A stretch of DNA of 64,000 nt from Planctomycetota bacterium. GTDB taxonomy: Bacteria > Planctomycetota > UBA8108 > UBA1146. Location: the NCBI GenBank assembly GCA_016776905.1, contig JADHSM010000003.1, positions 1 to 64,000 on the forward strand, given 5' to 3'. Both the position numbers and the translations under genes were made by a program. Position 1 is the first letter of the stretch. The number at the start of each line of letters is the position of its first letter. Shown one piece after another: positions 31,656-41,300 of the stretch. Under the pieces are notes generated by a model that was given only the letters and a program-made list of their open reading frames with translations, searched no databases and was not told the origin of the DNA.

Positions 31656-32597
31656 TCAAGATCCTGATCTAAAAAAATGTTCTGCACGAAGCGCGGCACC
31701 GATCCAGCCAGCCTGATTTCCCTTTTCAGCTTTGACCACTCTCAGGTCTGCTAAGGCTTTGGGTAGAAGCCGATCTCGCAAGGAAGATTCAATCAATCCC
31801 AGATGTTGAGGTCTGGCATCCACGATGCCTCCTCCCACGACGATGACATCCGGATTCAGAAGGTGAACAGCACTCATCATTCCTTCACCTAGAATACGCG
31901 CGCCCTCATCTAAGACCTCATTTGCAAGTTCATCGCCTTTTAAGCCGGCTTTTATTAAATCGGAAACTCCGGGTGCAATTTGTGCTCCGCTTCGCCTGCC
32001 CCATTCGGCAGCCATTCCCCAACCTCCGGAGTACGATTCCACACAACCGATCAATCCACAGTTACAGGATCGACCTTCGGGTTGATATGTAATGTGCCCC
32101 AACTCCATAGATCCACCCGTCGCACCTTTTAGCAACTCTCCCTCGATGATGGCACCACCACCAATGCCTGTCCCCACCGTTGCCGCCAATAAACTGTGCG
32201 CCCCTCGCCCTGCTCCGACTCGGTACTCACCCCAAGCAGCGGCATTCGCATCATTTTCGACGACTGCGGGAATATCGAATCGGTCTTGGAAAAATCCGAT
32301 GATGTCGGTGCCGTGCCACCCTCCCAGATTCGCTACGGGAAAACGAATCTTGCCTTCTTTGGGATCCACCACTCCTGGGGTCCCTAATCCGAGAGCTTTT
32401 ACTTCTCCATCATGTTCTGAGGCGAGATCGATGGCAGTTTTTCCGGCTTTCCCCAAAGCATCCAAGATAGCGTCTTGGCCTTGATCAGCGTAACTGGGAA
32501 AACGGTCTGACCAGATCTCCTGACCATCGGAACCACAGATACCCACCTTGACCTCGGTCCCCCCAAGATCCAGTCCTGCGAATAACTCTCTGGTCAA
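31656..32597 (-). CDS. ROK-family sugar kinase
   Basis: 313 residues from a TTG at 32597 with GGGAGGT upstream. The N-terminal phosphate loop is DLGGTEVKVG (10-19), the catalytic site is VENDANAA with Asp116, and the ROK zinc site is His168, Cys178, Cys180 and Cys185 (CNCGLIGC). It phosphorylates glucose or an amino sugar with ATP. Its place directly before nagA suggests N-acetylglucosamine as substrate, but glucokinase activity cannot be excluded. First gene of the minus-strand group. Confidence 0.92.
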   Translation of the reverse strand: MTRELFAGLDLGGTEVKVGICGSDGQEIWSDRFPSYADQGQDAILDALGKAGKTAIDLASEHDGEVKALGLGTPGVVDPKEGKIRFPVANLGGWHGTDIIGFFQDRFDIPAVVENDANAAAWGEYRVGAGRGAHSLLAATVGTGIGGGAIIEGELLKGATGGSMELGHITYQPEGRSCNCGLIGCVESYSGGWGMAAEWGRRSGAQIAPGVSDLIKAGLKGDELANEVLDEGARILGEGMMSAVHLLNPDVIVVGGGIVDARPQHLGLIESSLRDRLLPKALADLRVVKAEKGNQAGWIGAALRAEHFFRSGS

Positions 32598-32792
32598 AGA
32601 GACCTCCCTGTAACAAACACACGTACTTCAAAGGACAACAGCACTCCCACCGAAGAAGTTGCGGGAGAGATAACAGCATCGACTGCCAATCGCTCCGAGG
32701 CAAGGGCGACAGAGCAGAATCAGTTTAGTCACAGGGAAAGTGATGATGGAACAGTATCCGGTTAGGATAGAGACTACTCAGAGGAGGTTTGG

Positions 32793-33179
32793 ATGAATGA
32801 AACACCACAGGACGTTTCGTCCCCTGAATCCGGAGACGTTTCTGAAGCAGAAAACACCCCTACAGAGAATCAGGGGCCTGTTCAAAATTGGATTGATCGC
32901 TATCACGCGGACCACAATCATCCCTTGAATCATGCCACCCACTTCATAGGAATACCTGCGATTGTGATCTCCCTCTTTGTCTTCTTTATCGATTGGCGCT
33001 GGGGAGTCGGACTCTTTGTCGGCGGCTGGATACTTCAGTTCATCGGACATGGAATAGAGGGAAATAAACCCTCCTTCATGAAAGACCCACGATTCCTTCT
33101 GGTAGGCCCACTCTTCATACTTCAACAGGGTTTCCAAAAACTCACTGGAAGATCCAAGAGGCCGGGTTCCCATTCATGA
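32793..33179 (+). CDS. Mpo1/DUF962-like membrane protein
   Basis: 128 residues. A polar N-terminus of about 30 residues precedes the DUF962 pattern: WIDRYHADHNHPLNHATHFIGIP (His38, His41, His43, His47, His50), two hydrophobic helices, and LQFIGHGIEGNKPS (His86). In yeast the family member Mpo1 is an Fe(II)-dependent dioxygenase in fatty acid alpha-oxidation; the His pattern is kept here. The ATG follows AGAGGAGG. It overlaps the next gene (ATGA), an unexpected operon partner for a PVC dehydrogenase. Confidence 0.88.
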   Translation: MNETPQDVSSPESGDVSEAENTPTENQGPVQNWIDRYHADHNHPLNHATHFIGIPAIVISLFVFFIDWRWGVGLFVGGWILQFIGHGIEGNKPSFMKDPRFLLVGPLFILQQGFQKLTGRSKRPGSHS

Positions 33180-35782
33180 ATCGTGCCAGACTTTCCCTCG
33201 CTATTATGAGTTTTCTAATTTTCCTTCTCACCCCTTCCTCATCTTGGGCACAAAAGGGTGATCGTCAGGGTGAAGTTCAAAAAGAAAACTGGCGCCAATG
33301 GAGTATTCCTGAAGCTCCTGTTTTATCGCCGAGTGAGGCTCTCCAAGCTTTTGAAATTGCGCCTGGCTTCCGAATAGAACTGGTTGCCTGCGAACCCGAG
33401 ATCGTCGATCCCGTCGCTATGGCTTGGGATGAAAAAGGCCGCCTTTGGGTTGTCGAACTTCGGGGATACATGAGGACAGTAGATGGCGATGGAGAGATGG
33501 ACCCTGTTGGTCAAGTCGTTGTCCTTGAAGATAAAGACGACGACGGGGTTTTTGAAAAAAGTACCGTCTTTTTAGATGGTCTGATCAACCCTCGCGCCAT
33601 CGCTATCGTTGAAGGCGGCGTCCTGATCGGAGAACCTCCTCACCTCTGGTACTGTCAGGATCTGGATATGGACCTGAAATGTGATCGCAGATCTGAAGTC
33701 ACTCATTATGGAACTGATAACCCTGATCACGTTGAGCATACGGACAATGGCCTGATTCACTTTCTTGATAACTGGATCTACAACGCCAAAAGTTCTCGTA
33801 GATTCAAATTCGATGTCGTCGAAGGCAAACCTCAGCTGAAAGAGAGTAATACCGCTTTCAGAGGACAATGGGGGCTGGTTCAAGACGACCTCGGACGAAA
33901 ATACTACAACTATAATTCAACTTGGATCCACGCGGATCCACTCCCGGCAGACCTTCTGCTACGAAACCCACACTGTGGAAAAGTGATCGGACAGCCGGCA
34001 CGATCAGGTCACCGAGTTATCCCTGATGAATCCACCTATCCGATCAGGATCAACTCCGGCATCAACAGAGGATATCACTCTCATATGCTTCATGCCGATG
34101 GGCGCCTGAAGAGAAATACTGCCGCATCAGGTATCGCTATTTTGCGCAGTCAAACATGGGGTGAAGAATGGAATGGGACAGCCTTTGTTCCTGAAGCCGC
34201 AGGAAATCTTGTCGCAGCATTTCGCTTTGAAGAAAATGGCACGCGACTTTTGGGTGAACAGCTCACTTGGCCTCATTCAAAATTCATTCAGCAAGCGTTT
34301 CTGGCTTCTCGTGACGAACGCTTTCGACCCGTCGATGCAAAGTTAGGTCCAGATGGAAATCTATACATCATCGATATGTACAGGGGCATCATCCAACACC
34401 GCCAGTTTGTAACGAGCTATCTTCGAAAACAAATTGAGGAAAGAAAACTCGCAACACCTATTGGTCTTGGAAGAATCTGGAAAGTCGTCAAAGATTCAGA
34501 TCAGGCATTTTCACAAGCCCCTTTCAAGAAGCTCTTCGCAACACCCAAAGACCAGGTTCAATCTCTCGCTCATAGCGTCGGCTGGGTTCGGGATACCGGT
34601 CAAAGATTGCTCGTCGAATCAGGGACAAAAAAAATAGCTCCAGATCTCAAAAAACTACTGCGAGATTCTTCGACGGGACTCGGGCGCCTACATGCCATGT
34701 GGACTCTACAAGGGTTATCTGCGCTCGATGTCCAAGATCACCTCGTCGCTCTTCGCTCAGACGACGAGTATTTACGGAGGGCCTCCTGCCAAATTCTGAC
34801 GACCGACCCTCTGAAAGAGGAACAAGACATTCAGCAAATCGTCTCCCATTTGAAAAAGACCTCAGCGACACCTGAAACGATCGTGGGCATCGTTCACCGG
34901 GTATTGGCATTGTCTGCATTCCCTGAGAATGACGTAGCCACCGAAGCTCTATTCTCGATGCTTCGCGAACATGGAAGAAATGTCGATGTACGGATGGCAG
35001 CCATCAGTGGCTGGGATGACTATCAGGTGGAAAAGATATCCCGCCTGATTCGCTCAGACGTGAACATCCAAGGTTTCTCTGGTCTTGGAAAACTATTGAG
35101 AGAGCTCACTCTATCAGCACTGCAAAAAGATTCCTTAGCACTCGGTTTACTCCTCGACATGCTGGACTCTTTGGACTCATCCGATCCTCGTCTGGCTGCG
35201 ATTCTCTCAGGTATCAACATCGCCATCACCGATAAGCGTTGGAAGTGGCATGCTCTCCCAAGAACACCATTGGTTCTTCAGCGAAAAGATCTTGTCGGAA
35301 CAACACTAGGAGAAGCGCAGGCCATATTGGCACGTATGGAAGTGGATCCTCAACTTCAGATTTCAGTCAAAGAGTGGACTGAGATAGAGAGACGTCTCGC
35401 AAGAAAAGGGGCGATGGCTTTCGCCTCTTCGTGCGCTTCTTGCCATGGCTCGAGCGGATCAGGACTGTCAGGTTTGGGGCCCTCCTTGATCGACAGTCCC
35501 TGGTTATTAGATGAAGCCCAAGTCCCTGTTCGTATCGTATTAGATGGCCTGACCGGCCCCATCGAGGTCGACGGCGAAACCTGGGACTTGACGATGCCAG
35601 GGCATCGAGAAAATCCACGATTGGCTGATGAAGATATTGCGGGGTTGCTCACCTGGGCTCGAAGACAATGGGGCCATCAGGCGGATCCTATCTCACCTCA
35701 GCAAGTGCTCACGATTCGTGAAGCGACACGAGGTCGAAAGCTACCTTGGACAATTCAAAGCCTCCAGAAAGGTCCTTTTTGA
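33176..35782 (+). CDS. PVC-type membrane-bound dehydrogenase with HEAT-like repeats and cytochrome c domain
   Basis: 868 residues. The signal peptide ends near SSSWAQ. The N-terminal beta-propeller resembles soluble quinoprotein dehydrogenases, with the planctomycete phrases FEIAPGFRIELVACEPEIVDPVAMAWDEKG and KLGPDGNLYIIDMYRGIIQHRQF. A helical HEAT-like region follows at about residues 455-710. A C-terminal class I cytochrome c domain has CASCH at about residues 753-757. This combination is the PVC-specific dehydrogenase type thought to oxidise sugars or alcohols in the periplasm and pass electrons to its own heme. It is coupled to Mpo1-like upstream and DUF1080 downstream, supporting sugar oxidation followed by cleavage. 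Confidence 0.92.
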   Translation: MNRARLSLAIMSFLIFLLTPSSSWAQKGDRQGEVQKENWRQWSIPEAPVLSPSEALQAFEIAPGFRIELVACEPEIVDPVAMAWDEKGRLWVVELRGYMRTVDGDGEMDPVGQVVVLEDKDDDGVFEKSTVFLDGLINPRAIAIVEGGVLIGEPPHLWYCQDLDMDLKCDRRSEVTHYGTDNPDHVEHTDNGLIHFLDNWIYNAKSSRRFKFDVVEGKPQLKESNTAFRGQWGLVQDDLGRKYYNYNSTWIHADPLPADLLLRNPHCGKVIGQPARSGHRVIPDESTYPIRINSGINRGYHSHMLHADGRLKRNTAASGIAILRSQTWGEEWNGTAFVPEAAGNLVAAFRFEENGTRLLGEQLTWPHSKFIQQAFLASRDERFRPVDAKLGPDGNLYIIDMYRGIIQHRQFVTSYLRKQIEERKLATPIGLGRIWKVVKDSDQAFSQAPFKKLFATPKDQVQSLAHSVGWVRDTGQRLLVESGTKKIAPDLKKLLRDSSTGLGRLHAMWTLQGLSALDVQDHLVALRSDDEYLRRASCQILTTDPLKEEQDIQQIVSHLKKTSATPETIVGIVHRVLALSAFPENDVATEALFSMLREHGRNVDVRMAAISGWDDYQVEKISRLIRSDVNIQGFSGLGKLLRELTLSALQKDSLALGLLLDMLDSLDSSDPRLAAILSGINIAITDKRWKWHALPRTPLVLQRKDLVGTTLGEAQAILARMEVDPQLQISVKEWTEIERRLARKGAMAFASSCASCHGSSGSGLSGLGPSLIDSPWLLDEAQVPVRIVLDGLTGPIEVDGETWDLTMPGHRENPRLADEDIAGLLTWARRQWGHQADPISPQQVLTIREATRGRKLPWTIQSLQKGPF

Positions 35783-37023
35783 AGACCCAAATCGCCATAT
35801 TCATAAACCTGATTACGATTTTTATATTATCGACCTTTTCCAGCGGATCTCCTTCTAGCGATCCTATTTGGGAAAACATTACCCCCACAGAAAAACTCGA
35901 CGGCTGGAAAATCGTCTGTGGACCGGCCACATATTCTGTCGAAGCAGAAGTTGTGACGGGCACTTCGGTCGCAGGGAGTCCCAATACCTTCCTCATCACT
36001 GAGAAATCGTATGGAGATTTTGAACTCGAATACGAATTCAAGGTCGATGGAAAACTCAACTCCGGAGTTCAAATCCGTAGTGAAGTCAATAATGGCGTGC
36101 TGAAGGGCTGCCAAATCGAAATCGATATGGATAAAAACCGTCAGCGATTTTGGAGTGCAGGAATTTTCGAAGAAGGAGATCGTGGCTGGCTCTGCGATCT
36201 AAAAGAAAATCCCCAGGCTCGCGCAGCCCACAAATTAGAAGAGTGGAATCATGTTCGGGTAGTCGCCCGAGGTGCCTTGATTCAAACCTGGCTCAACGGA
36301 GTCCCCGCCGCAGGCACCTATTGTGGTCAAAGGCTCAAGGGGGTCATTGGCCTACAGGTTCACGGCGTAGGTTCAGGACAAGTAGAACCTCTTCAGGTCC
36401 AATGGCGTGACATGAAATTAAGAGACCTCGGCAAACATCAATGGTTGACGATTATCGAAAAAAATCATCGGGATGATGAGAACCCTGACGCGGAGAATAG
36501 CGGCGTTGAAATCACTGATACCACCCCAGAAAATCTGCTGACGAATCTCAAACTCCCCGCTGGAGTGGAGTCTCTCAGAGTCACACTTGATCTTCAGGGC
36601 CCAGAAAAATGGCGGTATGAGCAAGGAGACTTCTCTTTTTCCATGATTTCCCCTAGAAAGTATCAATACACATTTCCACCCGTCACAGTGCAAGGTGACC
36701 CTCTGACAATGGGGCCATTTGGCGCAGGTTCCTCCCCCCAAGAAGGAGAGATCCAGATCTATCTCCACAACGGACCTTGGGGGTCTGGATTCGAAATTAT
36801 CGGAAGCCGGAGTCTGCCAGCAACTCGCCAAATGTCCATTGCCGCTGTATTGCAGCCCTCACCCGGCCAGGACATGACAATTAGCCCTCCAGAGCGCTCT
36901 TATTGGAGACTCGAGGCTCTCGTGCCGCAAATAGCAGAAAAAGCCGCTCAGGAGGTCGATGAAGGCCCTGAATCCCGCTCCGATTCTTCGGAAACTATTG
37001 CACCCCCGGAGCGAGACAGATAG
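35779..37023 (+). CDS. 3-keto-disaccharide hydrolase-like (DUF1080) protein, secreted
   Basis: 414 residues from a TTG at 35779 that overlaps the preceding stop (TTGA) and has AAAGG upstream; a TTG at 35746 would add 11 polar residues inside the previous gene. A signal peptide (KTQIAIFINLITIFIL) leads to a concanavalin-like fold with the DUF1080 phrases YGDFELEYEFKVDGKLNSGVQIRS, EWNHVRVVARGALIQTWLNGVPA and GVIGLQVHG. Residues about 235-414 form an additional C-terminal region of unknown function. DUF1080 proteins hydrolyse 3-keto-glycosides, products expected from the dehydrogenase encoded just before. Confidence 0.9.
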   Translation: MKTQIAIFINLITIFILSTFSSGSPSSDPIWENITPTEKLDGWKIVCGPATYSVEAEVVTGTSVAGSPNTFLITEKSYGDFELEYEFKVDGKLNSGVQIRSEVNNGVLKGCQIEIDMDKNRQRFWSAGIFEEGDRGWLCDLKENPQARAAHKLEEWNHVRVVARGALIQTWLNGVPAAGTYCGQRLKGVIGLQVHGVGSGQVEPLQVQWRDMKLRDLGKHQWLTIIEKNHRDDENPDAENSGVEITDTTPENLLTNLKLPAGVESLRVTLDLQGPEKWRYEQGDFSFSMISPRKYQYTFPPVTVQGDPLTMGPFGAGSSPQEGEIQIYLHNGPWGSGFEIIGSRSLPATRQMSIAAVLQPSPGQDMTISPPERSYWRLEALVPQIAEKAAQEVDEGPESRSDSSETIAPPERDR

Positions 37024-37058
37024 ACTTCCCGTTCGGTTGAAAATACTCGGAGGACAAT

Positions 37059-37196
37059 ATGAAGGTCAAGATCAGAAAAAGCGGCATCAAGCGCAAGCGT
37101 CAGAGTTTTCGTGCTCGCATGAAGACCAAGGCCGGCCGTAAGCAGATCAACGCCCGTCGCCGTAAAGGCACCACTCGTCTCACTGCTTGGAGCTAG
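37059..37196 (+). CDS. rpmH: 50S ribosomal protein bL34
   Basis: 45 residues, very basic. The core SFRARMKTKAGRKQINARRR is the bL34 signature and the length fits the family (44-47). The usual N-terminal TYQPS segment is replaced by KVKIRKSGIKRKR. The ATG follows CGGAGGACAAT. It lies 35 bases after the DUF1080 gene and is followed by a tandem repeat and a strong terminator. The usual partner rnpA is not downstream, so it is separated from the classic rpmH-rnpA-yidC order. Confidence 0.9.
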   Translation: MKVKIRKSGIKRKRQSFRARMKTKAGRKQINARRRKGTTRLTAWS

Positions 37197-37201
37197 CTCG
37201 A

Positions 37202-37251
37202 AGCAGTGTATCGTTAAGCACTGTATCGTTGAGTGCTGCGTCGTTGAGTGT
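37202..37251. repeat. Degenerate 15-bp tandem repeat after rpmH
   Basis: Units AGCAGTGTATCGTTA (37202-37216), AGCACTGTATCGTTG (37217-37231) and AGTGCTGCGTCGTTG (37232-37246), with a further partial unit. They start 5 bases after the rpmH stop and end before the terminator hairpin. Period and position resemble the repeats after ftsY and before the DUF6941-like gene. Confidence 0.8.
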
Positions 37252-37277
37252 TGGCGATTTCACAGACAACTTTGATG

Positions 37278-37303
37278 AGCCGGCCTTCATGGCCGGCTTT
37301 TTT
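37278..37303 (+). terminator. Rho-independent terminator after rpmH
   Basis: Stem AGCCGGCC (37278-37285), loop TTCAT, complement GGCCGGCT (37291-37298), directly followed by a run of T. It ends the plus-strand group 32793-37196. Confidence 0.95.
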
Positions 37304-37389
37304 CGTGTCGACTCGCTGCTCGATTCTCTCCGCTGACGACGAATCTAGGCTCGCCAGCCAACAGGGTCATTCCACCTCATAGAACAATT

Positions 37390-38226
37390 CTAAAAGTCGA
37401 GTGCCTCGTTAATAATCTCACCAAACCCAGCGCCGCTGCCATCTCCGAAAGGAGACTCCTCCAGCATGGTTTTGGCAATCTCTCGAAGATCGATAGAAGC
37501 CATCGATCCCGGCTCCCTCAGATTGAATATTTCTCCCGCTCTCGTCGCTTCCATCAGTCTCTCATCATTACGAATCGCACCTGCCCAACGTAAAGGAGCA
37601 TCCTCCATCTTTTCTTTCAGATGAACGAAAAGAGCATTCCCTTCAAGTTCGTCTTTGACCGAGTTGGGAACTAGCCAGCAAATGGGAGGAGAATCTAATT
37701 CTTGAACCGAAAACCATAACCGAAGCGCATCCGCACGACTCGCAGGTTCCACATCTGTGATGAGAATCATCTCTTCGCAAAATGCGCTGAACTTCAATAA
37801 ATTCGAGTCAATACCTGCGCCTGAATCAAACACGAAAATGTCAGCTTCATTTTTCAGTTGGTTGAGTGAATCCTGTAACTTGAGTTGCTCTTTCGCTGAA
37901 AAATCTTCCATGACAAACCGATTGATAGATCCTGGCAGAAAGTGAAGGGATCCCCCCTCTGTATCACTTTCTCCCCTCCAGTAATCACGTGGGATTTCGC
38001 AGAGGGCTTTCTCCAGCGAACAACGTCCCTGTATCACCTCTTTAAGAGTGTTTTCTCTCTTTTTGATATCGAGATAGATATGAGAGTTTGGAGTACCGTA
38101 GTCGACATCTACCAGAATGACCCTTTGGCCCATTCTCGCCCATTCAATACTTGCGGAGACGGAGAAATGTGTCTTACCCACACCGCCTTTACCGCTAGTA
38201 ACCAGCATACTTCTGGGATTTGTCAT
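37390..38226 (-). CDS. MinD/ParA-like ATPase
   Basis: 278 residues from the ATG at 38226, which has GAGGT six bases upstream; the frame extends to 38265 without a better start. The deviant Walker A TSGKGGVGKTHFS lies near residues 9-20, VILVDVDYGTPNSH is the A' motif, and FVFDSGAGIDSNLLKF is the Walker B region. No C-terminal amphipathic membrane helix of the MinD type was recognised. The closest functional groups are MinD, FlhG and MinD-like chromosome/flagellum placement ATPases. It follows the FHA-M64 gene by 74 bases, so it may place or regulate that membrane protein (inference). Confidence 0.85.
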   Translation of the reverse strand: MTNPRSMLVTSGKGGVGKTHFSVSASIEWARMGQRVILVDVDYGTPNSHIYLDIKKRENTLKEVIQGRCSLEKALCEIPRDYWRGESDTEGGSLHFLPGSINRFVMEDFSAKEQLKLQDSLNQLKNEADIFVFDSGAGIDSNLLKFSAFCEEMILITDVEPASRADALRLWFSVQELDSPPICWLVPNSVKDELEGNALFVHLKEKMEDAPLRWAGAIRNDERLMEATRAGEIFNLREPGSMASIDLREIAKTMLEESPFGDGSGAGFGEIINEALDF

Positions 38227-38300
38227 GAACGGACCTCGATTCGGATAGATACGGAGACTCTTCAAGTCTCCTTATGGGCGCAGGAAATATCATGAAGTCA

Positions 38301-41300
38301 TCAAGGACGAACTTCCACCCACCATTCCAGTTCCTGAGTCAGCAATCCTTCATCATCTCGAATTACCCAAGGGGTAGGATCATGAACAGTACAGCGAACA
38401 CGGTGCCAACCTGGCTCGAGGTCTTTTGAACGTAACTGTGCCGCTCGAACGGTTTTACCTTCAGGATCAAGCCCGCTCTGGGATCGTCTCCAGACTTCAC
38501 CAAGCCTTTCATCTTTGACCGCTGTTAATCCACCCCCCGAATCACCCCCCGCAGCAGCAGGTTTCTGTAATCCGTATGACAAGACTCGCCAAGTGACATC
38601 CAGATCATGAGTTCTCGGCTGAAGTGTCCAAACTTTCAGGATGACTTCTTCCTCATCCTTCTTTTCGAGGATCCATTCCCCGGGTTCAGGCTCGACCTTA
38701 TCGACCGGGCGCACACGTCGATAGATTTGTTTCACCATGTGCTCCATGCATACAACGCAGAACCCGCTCAGATCTCTCATCATGCATGAAAGTTGTGGTC
38801 GCCAGACATGGAACGGCTTTCTATCACCACCTTCAAAGAGACCGACAGTGCTGTTGTTCCACCATAGTTCTTCGGCATCGATCCACTCTTGCCAGATCAC
38901 TTTGGAAGCCACATCAGCTTTGTCGCTGCCATGCATCAGATTGGGAGGCGCCTCCCTTGTTGCTACGACTGCGTCTCTGGGAGGAGGTGGAGCCTTCTCT
39001 GGATCGGATCCTGGCTCATTGTCATATTCGTCATTCAATCCGCCGAAGGAGTGCCCCACTTCATGATTCACAAGACCGATGGCCCCTTTTGGAAGACTGG
39101 CAACTCCGCCGCCCCCTGTCGCTACGCCTGCGGCATCATTGGCGATCACAACCGTTTGACGATCCTGACCACTGATACCCAGCCGGTCAGTGATAGAGAA
39201 AACTTTTCCAGCATTTGAGGTCAAAACGTCATACCGAACTGTACAACCCAGAGCAGTATCCCGAATAATATCCCCAGGCTCACGAGTCACTCCTTGGTCT
39301 ACGCTTTGGACGTGGATTGCCGAGAAATTAAAGTACTGTTCGTATTCTCTGTAGGGATCGACGGCGAAGAGTAATCGTTCACATGTTTTTGCGTGATTCA
39401 GAAATTGAGACTGTTGGGCATCGTCCACTTGGTAGCCATCCCCAAGAACAAACATATCGATTCGATTCGCCGGATCGCCATGATCTCTCAACTTGACCTG
39501 TGCTAGGTAAGGATCTGCCAAGAGTTTCCGAGCCTCTGCAGATTGTTCTGCATCGTCCGACTTCGCAATCACTTCCCTGAGCATCTGATCCGCAAGGCTG
39601 AATGAGCCTTGCTCCCTCAGAAGTCGGACATAATCGACAATCACATCGATCTTTTGAGATTTCTGAAGTCTGCGAGCTTGTGCGATAGCCTCTTTTTCTC
39701 GCTCTCGCTTAAGTTGTCGATCTTCAAGGATTTGCTCCTTCTCCAACTTTGTCACGAGTCGGCCATCGAATTCGACAAACTCAGATCCAGCAGGGATCCC
39801 TCCACGGGTTTTTTCCAAGATGGACTCTGCGAGAGCATCTCCGTTTTTTCGTCGATGAAGATTCACGAGTGATCTATGGAATTCCTCATCATTACCCGCA
39901 ATCTCCGCGAGAAAGACAAGGCCCATCACTCCTTCAATGGAATGCGGGACAGATCTGAACAGCTTGGATTTGTCTGTTGAGGTCACCTCTAGCCAAGTTT
40001 TTTTGACCACTTGTTTTCCGCCAGCAATCTCCCTCTCGAGTTCGACTCCCTCTCGAGTCGCTCGAAGAATACGTCGCTGTTCTCCCAACAAGGTCACGCT
40101 GAGATCACCTCCGGAAGCACCCTCGATGAACTCGTCAAACATGACCGCAAGGGCTCCCGCTTTCACAAGCATCTCTAAAGCTTCGATATGATCAGAAGAA
40201 GGAAGGTCCAGAGAAAGTGCCCGGTAGATAACCGGTGACAAATCAGAGTAACGACATTCCTCAATATACAATCTCGCCTTGGAAAGTAATTCATTCCATT
40301 CTCTAGGTGGTGTTCGCCGACGAGGAGGTTCTTTCAATTTGAGATCTGCAAGTCCTTCGACAAGGTCAGAAAGCATTCCTTCAAACTCATCGAAACCCGA
40401 AAATCGCATCCTTGCGGCTGCCACGACTCTCAGCGCTTCACCGGGCCTGCGTAGGTTTAAGAGTCCTGAAACTTCTTCATCGAGTTGACGGATCTCTTTT
40501 CTCGCCAAGATTCCTATTTGGTCAGACCTGCTCACCCAATACTTCTGACTTGCAGATGTGGAATCCACCCTCGACAGGAATCTAGAAACAACCGCAGCTT
40601 CACCAAGTCTTTGCTCAAGAATCATCGGCGTCAAAACTTCTTCAAGTACTAGAGTGCGTTCTTCGAGAGTCGCCTTTCTGACTCCCTCCAAAGCGCTTGC
40701 GAGGTCTAAGCAAGTTTCCGCAACCCTGCTATCGGGTTCGAGCTGCGAAATCGACCTTAATGACTCAATGGCATCCCAGCTGAGCTCGCCATCGGCCATC
40801 TCCTGCTCCAGTAATTTGAGTGAAACTTCGCCGTCATCGAGAGGTCGAGGTAAGGCATCCTCTTCGTTAGTAACACCTGTCTCCACTCCTGGAGAAGGAG
40901 CGTTGATGACTACTTTTTTTGGCCCACCCGAATATTCCTTCACCACTAAAGCAACGAGAACAAAGAGAAGAATGAAAAGCGAAACATCCGCAAACTTGGA
41001 AGTCAAAGTTGCAGAACTTGACCGGGAAGTACGAGGTGCCTTCTCAGAGGATTCTTCTCCACGTGAAACAGTTTTATCATTCGGCTTTTTATTTCCCGCA
41101 GTTGCTCCAGCCTTCTTTTGTGATCTCTGTCGAGAGCGGCTTGAAGCGATTGCAGTTCGATCCTTGACCTCGATGACGGCTTCCCCTATTTGGATCTTGT
41201 CACCCGGCCTGAGACGGGCAGTATCCACCCGATCGCCGTTCAGAAGTGTTCCATTGGCGGATCGCTTGTCAATCAGCCTCAAGGATGAACCATCGATTCG

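Noticed and set aside
37059..37196. Ribosomal protein bL35 or bL36 instead of bL34
   Set aside because: The SFRARMKTKAGRK core and total length fit bL34 only.
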